From: Epiperipatus broadwayi
Taxonomy: Eukaryota > Onychophora > Udeonychophora > Euonychophora > Peripatidae
Length of the DNA: 64,000 bases
Reading direction: 5' to 3'
Assembly: GCA_028023455.1 (NCBI GenBank)
Contig: JAQFVV010000112.1
Location: 3,320,001 to 3,384,000, forward strand
Within the stretch, counting starts at the first letter, position 1; each line of letters starts with the position of its first letter. This document shows, piece by piece, positions 25,442 through 36,940 of the stretch. The notes beneath the pieces are model-generated. The model ran no database searches, was not told where the DNA came from, and saw only the letters and a program-made list of their open reading frames with translations. A program made the position numbers and the translations under genes.

Positions 25442-25868
25442 ATATATTGTTATTAATAAAATATGTTTATGCAGTATGTGAAAAGTACTTAGGATTGCTG
25501 ATATTCTATTGGTTTATTTAATTTGATTTTATAAATAACCACCACACATTTTTAAAACACACGAAGACACTTTAATAAAGGGCACTGGCATCATCAGTGA
25601 GGTGCTTGAATATCCTGGCCAGAAGCAGAAACCAGTCTGAGGTTGAGGATATTCTCAAAGCTTGTTAAGAGCTTATTTTGCAAGCTCTATATATAATATC
25701 TAGTTTATAAATCACTTTATCTTTGGGATTTATTTGCCTTTTATTAAGTTGTCTTTATTTGTGCAGTGATGGTTATTTATAAAATCAAATTAAATAAACC
25801 AATAGAATATCAACTATCCTAAGAACTTTTCACATACTGCGTAAAACATTTTATTAATAACAATATAT
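25442..25868. mobile_element. Long-terminal-inverted-repeat element enclosing a hammerhead-like centre
   Basis: About 100 bp at the left (from atatattgttattaataaaa through ttatttaatttgattttata) is inverted almost perfectly at the right (tataaaatcaaattaaataa through ttttattaataacaatatat). The roughly 200-bp centre holds gaaaccagtctgagg enclosed by an 8-bp perfect stem, gaatatcc (25608-25615) with ggatattc (25647-25654). The near-identity of the arms implies a recent insertion or arm-to-arm correction. There is no coding capacity. Confidence 0.7.
25608..25654 (+). ncRNA. Hammerhead-like motif, shortened copy
   Basis: GAAACCAGTCTGAGG parallels the GAAACCGGTCTGGGG of the 7.7 kb copy and is closed by a perfect 8-bp outer stem. 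The region that should hold CUGANGA and helix II is shortened to tggccagaagca, so the catalytic core is incomplete. Confidence 0.3.
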
Positions 25869-26783
25869 AATGTTGCACGTATATTTTTAATTTTGTAAAT
25901 AAAATTTATAATTTTTAATGTACAAATCAAATACTCTTCTGTAAAAATTCATTTTTCATATGTTTTTATGCTATTTGTTATGCCATTGTGAAAATTACAC
26001 ATCATAATATCCATAATGTCTCATGAATGAATAGGAAGGAGTTATTAAACTTTCAAATATACTATGCAAATATCTGTAATTTGTTTTAATTTTTAAATGA
26101 GCATAACATATAAAATCAAAAAAAAAATTACATTAACCCTTTAGTTTTTGATTCCATCAAAAAAAATGTGCAACATATTTCGGTGAACTATATATTCATG
26201 AAAAAAATATTTTATAGCCACTTTTATGCATAATATATAAATAATCAGTGCATCCATATATATATATAAAATGTTTTAAAATAAAGTATATAGTTTGGCG
26301 GAGCAGATCCTTCCCCTCAGTCTATGAATAAATAATCTCTGAATGCTTAAGAAAGGACCAACTATTCGTTAAGTTTTGATATTTATAAACTTGTCAATAT
26401 TGATTAAAATTTTGAGTCAACTTAATATATTTTCCAGATGAAAATACAGCACAAACACTATCTGCATACAATTTTGAATTAGATAAAATTAATTGAAATC
26501 TAAAGTTGTATAGTTGGAAAATATTATATATATATAATTTAATATGAATAAAAAAAATTACATAATTAGTACATTTTGTTATCCAGTAATGATATCCACC
26601 CTAGAGTTTTCTCTCATCAAATTTTATATTACACATATGAGGTTTTTTCTTTATTATTTTTTTAAAAAAAAGCCTTTCATCAAATGAGTGAAAATGTAAC
26701 TAAAGTTTTAAAAAATGACATAAATATCTTTTTAAAATATCATTTGCAAAGTTTTTCTTTTCAAAAATAGTTCATACTTTTTC

Positions 26784-27189
26784 ATATATATAAATGAATA
26801 CATTAAACTTCTTTTTAAAACTTGTTTTTTATATGACTATTATAAAAATCAAATAACACCAATGTTTCGACTTTTATAATATAGTCTTTTTCAAGGAACA
26901 CTAAAAAATACAAATATGTAAATAAGAAATGTAAAATTTCACATATTCAAAACAAATCCAAAAACATTAATTGTAATAGAAAAGATGTTGAGGTAAAGAT
27001 AATTTTTTAATATTTTTTTAATGTTTTTGAATTTGTTTGGAATGTGTGATATTTTATATTTATTATATATTTGTAATTTTTAGTGTTCCTTGAAAACTAC
27101 TATATTATAAAATAGTCAAAATGTGGGTGTGTTATTTTATTTTTACAATAGTTATATAAAAAAAGTTTGGTGTATTCATTTATATATAT
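26784..27189. mobile_element. Palindromic MITE with tgaaaa...gtcgaaac arms
   Basis: The ends atatataaatgaatac and gtattcatttatatat are inverted, followed by inverted aagtttg-, tttataatatagtc- and ttccttgaaa-type blocks. Each arm carries a ccttgaaaa...tcgaaac-like block, in opposite orientation: the minus strand reads ttgaaaaagac, a stem, then gtcgaaacattgg. The two arms differ at many positions, so it is an old element. No coding region. Confidence 0.6.
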
Positions 27190-27683
27190 TTGTTAAAATA
27201 AAGACATGTGGAATTTGAAGCACTTCCATTATCACACAAGATGTAGTATCAATGGCACCATGAAATGTCTTACTTATCCAGATGGCTAAAAGTTCATTTT
27301 CAAAACAAATGAAAGCAGAACAATATGGAAATGCCTTCTAATACTCAGGCATATTTGCATCAGCCTTTAGAAATAATAAAAATATGCTCAGTAAGATAAG
27401 AAAATTAATTTTTTTTTTATAAATTTTTAATATTCATAGCTAAATTATATTTAATCACTTGGGGAAAATCAATTCCTGTTTACCTTTTTCTAAAATTAAT
27501 TATTTTTAGTAACAGGTATGAGGGTAATTTGTAACTTCTATCAGTGTTAATTAAAGATTAGCATTTGATCATGTTGCCACTGGTGGAAACTTTCCAAATA
27601 TAAAAAAGTTTTCAGAGCAATTATTCAACAGTATATTATTAATTATTAAACATATTTAATACTTTTTTTTTATTTGAATGCAG

Positions 27684-27728
27684 ATGGAGTTACTATCCAG
27701 TGATAGCAGATTCGTTATTGCCAATGGA
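27684..27728 (+). CDS. Candidate 45-nt internal exon of a large gene
   Basis: A T-rich tract (actttttttttatttgaatg) ends in cag at 27681-27683. Then follow 45 bases free of stops in two frames, then an exact gtaagt donor at 27729-27734. In frame 0 the block encodes MELLSSDSRFVIANG (15 codons, symmetrical phase, so it could be skipped without a frameshift). The second frame reads WSYYPVIADSLLPM. Its base composition is richer in G and C than the flanks, and it contains a CpG. If real, the window lies within a gene on the plus strand with introns longer than 20 kb. I cannot name the protein from 15 residues. A chance match of acceptor, donor and open frame in 64 kb is possible. Confidence 0.4.
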
Positions 27729-28313
27729 GTAAGTATATCTACAAATTAATAATGCAGACATACAAACGTGATTTATTGTAAAATATAATAAAAGAAAATA
27801 AAGTTTTTGAAATATAAAATTCCATGGGTTTTTTTTTTTCATTTACAATATATAGTAATTGGAGAACACTGAAACCATATATATTATTTGTTTATTGAGA
27901 TGGTATAGGGGGCCACTTTTATTTTATTACATCCATGTTTAGAGATTTTAAATCAAGAAAATTGAAAACTGCTTGTATTTTGCATGAAATGGAATTAATA
28001 TAAAGAAAATATCAACACATTCTTTAATGCTACAATAATTTATTTAATCTTCCAAAATAGCTGTCAGTTTTGACTACCCCAACAAGCATTCTTAAAGATA
28101 TAAATAACATATGTGTACTTAGTGTTAACATTTAAGTTTAACTTGCTTCGATATCTCATATATAACTTTTAAAAGATATCTTAGATAGTATTTGAATTGG
28201 ATGATTGAGAAGATCAAGTAAAATACATTTGATAGATACTGGTGAAAAGGTGACTAATTGTCTTGTCATGATGCTCACAGCACCATTTTTGAATCAATGC
28301 ATAAGTTATGAGT

Positions 28314-28545
28314 TATTCACCACAAATATTTTAAGATGTTAGCATGTTTCATCATGGGTTATGAGATAAAACTTGATTTTGATACCTTTATGGCTTGTCT
28401 TCAATGTTGTCCCCACCATTATTAGATCTTTTAAACCACTCTTAAAAATACTAGTGGCTTCTCTGCCATACACTATTTGAATGCAATATAATTTAATTTA
28501 AAATAAATATTAACATTGCTGGGAAAAAGCATCACATTTCATATA
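28314..28545. repeat. Unclassified interspersed repeat, copy 2
   Basis: Second copy of the repeat at 9714-9955, with the same start tattcaccacaaa and a matching agcatcacatttcat block near the end. The middle is strongly diverged. Confidence 0.4.
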
Positions 28546-29049
28546 ACTCATGAAACTAGACATGCTAGCATGGCTAAACTATGTCATTACATAAATTCAT
28601 TTTGATTCAGGGATGGACTTGTAGGCAACTTGAGTCAGAAGTAGTTACATTTTCATTGGAACACACTTAATGTATGATCCATATGTTTTCTCAAGCCTAT
28701 ATATGAATGTTTGGTTTGTAATGTCTCATCTCATAGAATCCATTAATGTGCATTACACTGTATAATATTCAATTTTTATATATTTTTCTGCCTATAGTCT
28801 TATATTGTTCATCAGTTCCTATTAATAAGCAGTGAATATGATTCTAGTAGTATTTGTTCTTCAATCATTATATTTTAACCTCAAAATGTCAAAAGAGTTT
28901 ATTAGACATTAATTCTTTGCCTTTGGATATTTTGTCTCCCAGCTATGTAAAATAATTAAATGCTTTTATATCAACTTGCCCTGTTTGTATGTCCACATTT
29001 TTTTCAATGAAATAATTACTCTCTTGTTGATCTAATTTTTTTTCTAAAG

Positions 29050-29695
29050 TTTCTTTTCATTGGAGAGCAGCACATCTTTGATGTTTTTTTAATAGTTCTT
29101 TTTGCTCAGGAGTTTTCCATATCACATCTACATTGTTGTCATAATTTTTGTAAGATTTTTTTTTAGTTTTAACTCAGAACCATAATAAAGTAAAATTGAC
29201 TAAAAATTTACGAAAAAAAAACCCAGAATCTCGATTAATTTTCTGTTCTTGGAAAACATCAGAGATCTTAAAAATCTAGACTTGTTATAAAATAATTGGA
29301 AATTACAGAAATATAAATCATAAAAATCAAAAAGACCCTCAAATGCTTTATATTCTTGCAATTTCCAATTGTTTTATAAGTCTAGATTTTTAACATCTGA
29401 TATTTTCCATGGTTTTTTTTTTACTTATTAGTTGGCTAGTACTATTTTGACATGACAAAAGCATTATTTTTTAAAAAAAAATTTTTTTTACTTTTCTTTA
29501 TAAATAAAACATATAACTTCAATTTAAACAAATGGTTAAAACTAAAAAAAAAATCAGAAAAATTATGATTTAATAATAAAACATAAGAGAAGACTGATTG
29601 TGACAACAATATAGATGTAATGTGGACACTCCTGAATAAAAAGAACTTAGATTATTAAAAACATCAAAGATGTGCTGCTCTTTAACAAAAAAAAG
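29050..29695. repeat. Large imperfect palindrome (about 650 bp)
   Basis: The outer arm contains agcagcacatctttgatg, then agttctttttgctcaggag, then cacatctacattgttgtca. It recurs inverted at 29600-29690 as tgacaacaatatagatgt, then ctcctgaataaaaagaact, then catcaaagatgtgctgct. An inner pair, aaaaatctagacttgttata near 29271 and ttataagtctagatttttaa near 29373, closes the centre. The whole could fold into one hairpin. No coding capacity; probably a palindromic MITE or fold-back element. Confidence 0.65.
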
Positions 29696-29990
29696 AATAA
29701 GGGAAAGGAATGACATTATTTATAGTGATGCTTATATGAGAGGGTTTTTTTTAAAACTAAATATGGTGGTGATGATTCCCCTTTTCCATATAAACATTGT
29801 TCTCTGAACTCATCTGTATTTTTTCCATCTTATTTGACAAACTTTTCCAAGAAGTACTGCAGTTTGCTGAATAGGAGGGGGAAAAGTACAGATGAGGTCT
29901 TGAAGTCACAATATGTTCATTTGGGAAAATGGGAGCATCTCAACCATATTTGGAAAAAATAAATAAATAGAAACTCATATTGTATTGTCA

Positions 29991-30808
29991 GGTTTGTACA
30001 TTTGCTCAATAGACTGAGAGTCCAAGCCAGAGAACCAAAACCTGACCAAGTCGGGTTAGTAATATCCTACGTCTGATCATACCTCAACTCTCTTACCCGT
30101 GCTTTCAAGTCAACCCATTGCAAATGACATGCCTGAGAGTACACTCTATATCTTTTATTCATGTTCCAGCAATAGCAAAGCAGTAAAACATGAGACCCAC
30201 CCCCCAACACATGATATTATATAACTTAACTAGTGATTCATAAAATAATGAGCAAGAATGGAGACAGATAAATTTATATTTCATAAATTTAATGTAACAC
30301 TTAATAATTTATAAAGCAGTTAAATTATGTACAGATTGCTCACATGCAGGTGAATGAATACTCAGGGTTACAAAGGATATAATAAACAAATTATATAATG
30401 CTCACATGCAGATGAGTGAATACTTAGGTATACAAAGCATATGATAACGTAAATATTGCTCATACACAGATGAGAGAATACTTTGAAGTTTACAAAGAAT
30501 ATTAATGGTCAGTAAATGATAACAAATTATATATATATACTGCTCACACACAGGTGGGTGAATATCTAGATTTACAAAATGGTTAATGTGATTATCAACA
30601 AACGATAAACAAGCCAATTATATTTGCTTATGCGGAGGTGAGTGAATTTTAGGATTGCAAAATGTTTAATTAGTTTATGACTTTGCAGAACTGACAATAT
30701 GCTCATACCATCTTTTATGTCACAACCCATGCTACAATTTACATAGTAAAAGTCAGTAAGAGTTAGAGTGATCAATTTATTGATAACTGATTAGAATTAT
30801 ATTATTAA
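29991..30808. repeat. LTR of element I (left copy; 3' LTR if minus-oriented)
   Basis: It contains at least five degenerate sub-repeats of about 60-90 bp, each with tgctcacatgcag(a/g)tgagtgaata and then a tttacaaa-like block. This copy lacks one sub-repeat unit that is duplicated in the right LTR. Confidence 0.75.
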
Positions 30809-31949
30809 GTTTAAATATAACTTATAATAATAGTAAGATTATATATTACTACACAGATAAATGCATTAATTCTGAATCCAAACCTGATGCTAATTTTATG
30901 GGAGGTTGATATTCGGCAGTCAGATTCTAGGGCATTACAAACTATAGTATCAGAATATATGCATCTTGAATGTGTTCTTAATTGAGATTCATTACCTAGT
31001 ATTTGGTTCCCCAGACTGCGCTACTTGCTATAATATGAAGAGGCCCTTTTATTCAAATGAATGAAACAGTGGCTTAACGAGCCATTGGAATGCTTTGGTT
31101 CCTTCAAATACAAATAAATGTCAGTTGCCTAAACTTTCGAGGTGCGATTTGACATGGAAATGATCCTGATGTAAGCCATTATAGGTATAGCAAGAAGTTA
31201 TGCTAACTAGCAACACATTCGCCAATACTAATTTAACATTTTCCTAAATTAATTACACGAAATCTTAGCAGTGCCACTACAACTGGTCAGTTCATAAATA
31301 GTATTACTTAGTCACACTATAAAGGCAATAATAATCTGATTTAAGGATATCTGTATAGCTTATGAAAATTAAGGATTTACTAAGATTTAAAGTATTACTT
31401 ATATGCTGCATAGCTCACTTCTAATATTAAGTAAATATTGATTTTTTAAATAATTTAAAAGCAAAAGATTGCTTTTTAAAATAACTTACAGAAATATTCA
31501 TTTTTAAATAACTTGCAAAGGAGTTTTGCCTATATTTCTTTATATTATAATACTCTAACATAATGGAAAGGTGCCTAATCATCTCCGATAATTATTAAGC
31601 TCCACAAAACTCCATTCTGATGAACATAGCATAAATTAATAAACATGAAATTTAAAAACTAAAATATAGATGGCATAAGAACAAATTGCAGAAAATGATT
31701 AATAAAGTTATAATTTAGAACTGAAGAATTTGAATGGTTTTATAGAATCTAAATATTTACAATTACTTAAAATATTTATGATCAAGCAAGAATTTTTAGA
31801 GTGCTCTATGCTTTGAAGTAAATTTATTATAAACAGTTTAGTTTAACATTTAAATAATATAATTAAATATGAGACTTGATTAGGTAGCTAGCTTTTAATT
31901 TAGAATTGGTTTAGTAATGAAATTATTGTATTCTGCAGAATTATTTACC

Positions 31950-32530
31950 GGTAATACTTGGTAATATCTTTCAAGGCATTCTTTACTGTGTGTCTTTTCT
32001 CAATTAAATTGGCTGTGGCTTTTCCAGGTTTAAGTCTGGATGCAGCTTTGTATATTACTTCTGTGCTGGCTTTCCTCCATCACTTTGGTCAAGTACTCTA
32101 GTATTTCAGGTATAGCTTTTCAATCACTGGGCTCGGGCTGATGTTGATGTTTTTTTCATCTGTAGCAGTTTCCCATGAGAGCCAACAGTTTCATTTTAAC
32201 AGCTTTGGTAATGGCTTAGTCAGGATTCAGCTTGGCCAAAATAATGCAGACTCAGCCTTTTAATTATTTTTCAACACTTGTTTTTCAGAAAATGTGTCTC
32301 CAACAATTTTTTGATGGCCACTACAGATTTTTTTTCATATATTTTTGACAGTATTTCTCTCCCCTTTTTACTTTCACAATGTCACTTGTTTACTGACTTC
32401 AACTCTGCTTATAACTAAATTTTCACTTAGTTTTAAATATTCGCCACAGCTAAATCTGGAGTTAAAAGCTCTATTCTCTTGGGTTTCCCAATTGCACTTA
32501 CTATGAATTTATGCCTGACTGGATTTTCTA
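31950..32530 (-). pseudogene. Unidentified coding remnant in element I
   Basis: On the minus strand short blocks with coding character can be read across stops and frame changes: GREILSKIYEKKSVVAIKK, ILAKLNPD, AITKAVKMKLLALMGN and EKTHSKECLERYYQVLP. I do not recognise the family. It lies toward the presumed 3' end of the element, where pol would normally be, but has none of its motifs. Confidence 0.3.
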
Positions 32531-33169
32531 ATTTGTTTTTGCCTATAATTTTAAATGAAGTCAATTTTCAGCTAAAAGATTATTTTTAGATGAAATGTTA
32601 AAAAACTCTTAAACAAATTACAGTTTGTGTAATTTTAAATAAACAATAGAACTCGAAAATTATTTAAAATGAATATTAAACTTAAAATGAATAATTTTAT
32701 AAATTTAAACTTATTATTTTGTTATATACGCAAATTCTAACTACACACTGCTATGTTTACTAGAATTTACAAGTGTAAAGGAATGTATGTGTATGCTATT
32801 TATGACTGCATCCTCCTATTATAGTTAACAAGAGGATTATACACGCACATACTCTGCAATATTACAAGCACACTCAAAAATTAAATACACAATCTGAGTG
32901 AAACAAAATACACTATTATAGAATATAATAGATGAAACAGACAGTCTGATAGATCTAACTTTCATAGCAGTTGATTCCTGGATGAAATAAAAACCTCTCT
33001 CTAGCTCTGTGCTTTTCCCTAGTGATTATACACACAACTCTTTAACTTTTATCTGACTACGACTTTTTTTTTTACTAGTCATCTACTTTCCCCAATCCCC
33101 CTTTCCCATTTTGGTACTATCTTTTAGGTCCTGGATCATTTAAGCAGCTAATACACCAATGTCTTTATG

Positions 33170-33450
33170 GCAGCTCAGATAATTGGCCATATGAATATAA
33201 AAATGATTAAATAAGGCCACCCTAAGTCCAATATGCTAATTTCTCACTATAACTTGGGTAATTGCTTATATGAATATAAATGATTAAATAAAGTAACACT
33301 AACTATTCTAACTCTCACTATAATTCAGATGAGGTTATATGACTATAAATAAGATTAAATAAGGTAACATTCTAATTATTCTAACTCCCTGACTATAATT
33401 CAGATAGTAGGTTATAAATAGGATAACACTAAATCTTAATTATCAATCAA
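33170..33450. repeat. Tandem repeat inside element I (about four 80-85 bp units)
   Basis: Units share tatgaatataaa(aa)tgattaaataa, then gg/agta/ccac-ctaa, then tctcactataa(t/c)t(c/t)(a/g)g. The copies are diverged and the array is non-coding. Confidence 0.6.
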
Positions 33451-33576
33451 CTAACAGCATGAAAGAACCTAAATATAATTTCCCTACAACCTGTTCTAAG
33501 AGCCTCTGATTCTGCACATCTAATACAACTTTGTATTTTAATGATCCTGTTACTGTGGGTCTTTCTTTATTTGCTA

Positions 33577-34085
33577 TTATACCTGGGATCTATCCCTAAA
33601 CTTATGATATAATCCTCTACCTCCTTGGCTAACAACTTGACATCTAATGTGGTCTAACTTCCTAAATTTATCAGGCAGTTCTTTGTGTATGGGAGTATAA
33701 TCTATGATGGTTAGGAAAGCAGCCATCTCCACAATGCATATCCTATCATCCTTTGGTCCACTTATCCTGGCATATTGTGTTGGATTATACAAATTATTTG
33801 AGTTTCTGTAAATGGAAACACATTCAATGACCTGAGACATGCAACCTGGTGCATGAAAAACTATGTGTACATTTCTTGTGTGATGGACCCATAGTGTTCT
33901 CTTGAGTACAGTATGGTAAATCCCGTCCTGTCTTTCCTTGCTGCAGAAAGTTCTTATTGGCACCGCAGCATATTGCTCAAATGTGAGGCTTCTTTATAGC
34001 AATCCCACCAGGACTGAGCATACCCTTGTATGTAATGTGTGGCTAGCATGATTTGGTACTGAGGGTCTATGCTGGAACTGGAACA
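33577..34085 (-). pseudogene. Gag-like remnant of element I
   Basis: Reading from about 34085 downward, one frame gives PQYQIMLATHYIQGYAQSWW followed by DCYKEA. The pattern hydrophobic-x-x-hydrophobic-x-G-x-A-x-x-WW is the hallmark of the retrotransposon gag (capsid) domain. After a frame change the open stretch 33577-33963 continues as a 128-residue frame containing IVFHAPGCMSQVIECV and HKELPDKFRKLDHIRC. That part resembles no protein I know, and no zinc knuckle follows. The gag match rests on one motif. Confidence 0.45.
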
Positions 34086-34199
34086 ACTTGATAAGACTTT
34101 GGAGGTGTGTACTATGACTTTTCCCAATCTCTCCTTTGAAGATTTTGAATCTGTATATACTTTGACAAGTAGGCCTGTTACCTAACTGTGTCTGCCTAT

Positions 34200-35520
34200 C
34201 ATGCCATCCTTCCTGCTTTCTATGTTTAGAGTCTCCACTAAGATATTCTCCTGGTTATCATACAACTCTGACCCCTTCTCTGTTTCCTACCCAGACTATT
34301 TTCTCTTTGTTTACACATTCTTTTATTTCTGTTTCAGAGAACCCTCTATCTTCCACTCTGGCTTTTCTTCACATGATTCTATTCTCAACTTGCCTCCACT
34401 AGCTAATCTTATTCTTTTTTGTGGTAGCTACTTTCTACCCCTATTATCTCTTTCTGTTCCTTTTCTACCCTATCCATTCTCTCCTGCAGCCCTGTATCTC
34501 TTGTAATGTCTACTCTTCCTTCTACTGCCCCTCGATGCACTATTTCTAATTCCCTTTCTATGCCTTCCACTTTTATCTGTTTCTTGCCTTATATCCAATA
34601 TCTATGTAGAAGCTTTTTCTGTCATTCTAACTTACTCCTTACTGTGAGAAACTCAACTTTTACTGTACCTACAAGAGTCCCTCACATTCTGGGTTTCCTC
34701 ATTTTGCCTTTTACACTCCATGATTAATCTTCCCATTCCTTCTTCTAGAGCTTAAAATCTGTTCTTTTTTCTTCCCTGCTCTAACATTTGCATATATACC
34801 GAAACATCTCTTCCTTGTTCTTTTCTCTATCTCCTTCCCTGCTCTCAAAACATTTGCACTATATACTGAAGCATCTTTTTTTTCCTTGTTCTTTTCTCTA
34901 TCTCCTTTCTATTTCTTCCCTTCTCTATATCTTCTTCCCTTTCTTCTCTATCTCTTTTTTCCTTTTCTTCTCTTTCAGCCATGTCCATTTTCCTTCTATC
35001 TTTCCTTTCTTTTTCTTCCCTTCTATCTCTTTTTTCCTTTTCAGACTTATCCTATTTTCTTTCTTCTCTATCTTCTTTCTTTATTTCCTTTCAGCCTTGT
35101 CCTTTTCTCTTTTTTCCCTCATCCATTTCATCATTGCCATTATGCTTGGTGCTTCATCTATGACTTCTTGCTTTTCCCTATATTCCTTTCCTTGTGTTGA
35201 CTTTTTCCCGGTTTCATCTTCTATGTTCTCATTTGTGCTACTGCTATTTCCTCTTCCACACTGTTATTACTATCTTTTACTATCCTCCCTGATCTCAAAG
35301 TTTTAACCTTGCTTCCTACTTCTTTTCCTATTTGCTCCTCCCGTTCCTCTGTTTCTTCTTTTTTCTTCTATTTTATTTTTTATATATATTTTTGTACTAT
35401 CTCTATTGATCTTTGATTTACTTCTTTTTTTATTTGACATCTGACTTGCCATCCACTCCCCTGAACTGTCTACCTATAACTACCTCCCTCACCCTTGTTC
35501 TTTGCCCATTTTGCCTCTTT
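34200..35520 (-). pseudogene. Glu/Lys/Arg-rich coding remnant of element I
   Basis: The plus strand is extremely pyrimidine-rich here. The minus strand would encode runs of Lys, Glu and Arg with many stops (for example REEKERKDRRKMDMAEREEK in one frame). It lies upstream of the gag-like block in minus orientation and parallels the Glu/Lys-rich region of element II. An internal duplication of about 80 bp occurs near 34770-34910. The plus-strand frames here (for example 34788-35306, Phe/Ser/Leu-rich) are antisense shadows. Confidence 0.4.
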
Positions 35521-35559
35521 ATTATTTGCCACCTGATACATTTTAATTAATCAAATACT

Positions 35560-35870
35560 TAATATATAATTAAACACATCTAAATAATGAAATAAATTTT
35601 AGACTCACCGAGCTTCTGTCTTTGTCGCCTGCAGTTTCTCTCTTTTTTTCTTACTCTTTTTTTTTAGCTCATGTGTATTTTTTTTTCTTGCTTGATCATT
35701 TTCTTTCTCATCCCTCTACATAATCAAGCACATCTAAATAACGAAATAAATTTTAGACTCTCCCAGCTTTTGCCTTTGTCGCCTGCAGTTTCCTTTTTTT
35801 CTTTGTTTTTTTTTCAGCTTGGGTGTATTTTTTCTTGCTTGATCATTTTCTTGCTCATCCCTCTCTGAAT
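35560..35870. repeat. Two-unit tandem repeat in the presumed leader of element I
   Basis: Units of about 150-160 bp share caagcacatctaaataa-gaaataaattttagactc, then tttgtcgcctgcagtttc, then a T-run, then cttgcttgatcattttctt. On the minus strand one unit contains ctcggtgagtct, a consensus-like splice donor; the other unit has lost it (gggagagtct). Confidence 0.6.
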
Positions 35871-36082
35871 CACATGTCGTTTTCTTTCTTTAAAGTTATT
35901 TAAATTCTTTACCAACTCACTTATCAATTATAATACTAGATTATGAGTTGTTTTATTTAATTTATACATATTTTTGTAATACTACAATGATATAATGGAA
36001 AATATAAATACTAAGGGGTGTGTAGTTAGTCTAAGCCACACATTGAGTCACAAACTCCGCGAAAAAAATTATGTAAGGGTCA

Positions 36083-36940
36083 GGTTTGTACATTTGCTCA
36101 ACAGATCGAGAGTCCAAGCCAGAGAACCAAAAGCTGACCAAGTCAAGATATTCTACATCTGATCATACCTCAACTCCCTTACCCATGCTTCCAACTCGAC
36201 CCATTGGGAATGACATGCCTGAGGTTACACTATATCTTTATTCACATTCCAGCAGTAGTAAAACATGAGACATCCCCCCCAACACATGATATTATATAAC
36301 AACTAGTGATTCACAAAGTAATAAGCAAGAATGGAGACAGATAAATTTATATTTCATAAATTTAATGTAACAAGCTATAAAACAAATGTATAGATTGCTC
36401 ACATGCAGATGAGTGAATACTCAGGGTTACAAAGGATATAATAAAGCAAATTATATAGTGCTCACATGCAGATGAGCGAATACTTAGGTTTACAAAGAAA
36501 ATGATAATGTAAATTATATTGCGCACATACAGGTGAGTGAATACTTTAAGTTTACAAAGAATATTAATGAATAGTAAATGATAACATGAATTATATATCT
36601 ACAGCTCTGAGTGAATACCTAGATTTACAAAATGCTTAATGTGATATCAACAAATGATAAACAAGCCAATTATTTATATTTGCTCACACACAGGTAAGTG
36701 AATTTTAGGGTTGCAAAATGTTTAATTAGATTATGACTACAAAACTGACAATATGCTTTGCTCACACACAGGTAAGTGAATTTTAGGGTTGCAAAATGTT
36801 TAATTAGATTATGACTACAAAACTGACAATATGCTTATACCATCTTTAATGTTGTAATCCATGCTATGATCTACATAGTAAAAATCTGTAAGAGTTGGAG
36901 TGATCAATTTATTGATAACTTACTAGAATTATATTATTAA
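36083..36940. repeat. LTR of element I (right copy; 5' LTR if minus-oriented)
   Basis: It matches 29991-30808 with indels. Near 36690-36840 it holds an almost exact direct duplication of a roughly 74-bp unit (starting ttgctcacacacaggtaagt) that is single in the left LTR, so that duplication arose after insertion or by template slippage. Confidence 0.75.

Larger units (their letters stand above)
29991..36940 (-). mobile_element. LTR element I, non-autonomous, 0.8 kb LTRs
   Basis: Two direct repeats (29991-30808 and 36083-36940) flank a 5.27 kb interior. The bases immediately outside are tgtca at both ends (29986-29990 and 36941-36945), a good 5-bp target duplication, so the pair moved as one unit. 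The repeat termini are ggtttg... and ...attattaa rather than the usual TG/CA; because gtca precedes both repeats, the left boundary could be up to 4 bases earlier. The interior has gag-like and Glu/Lys-rich remnants on the minus strand. No reverse transcriptase, protease or integrase is recognisable. The LTRs differ by many substitutions and indels, so the insertion is not recent. Confidence 0.75.

Noticed and set aside
34201-35306. Long plus-strand Phe/Ser/Leu-rich frames (up to 172 codons)
   Set aside because: They are the antisense of a polypurine, Glu/Lys-rich minus-strand region; low-complexity composition and no domain.
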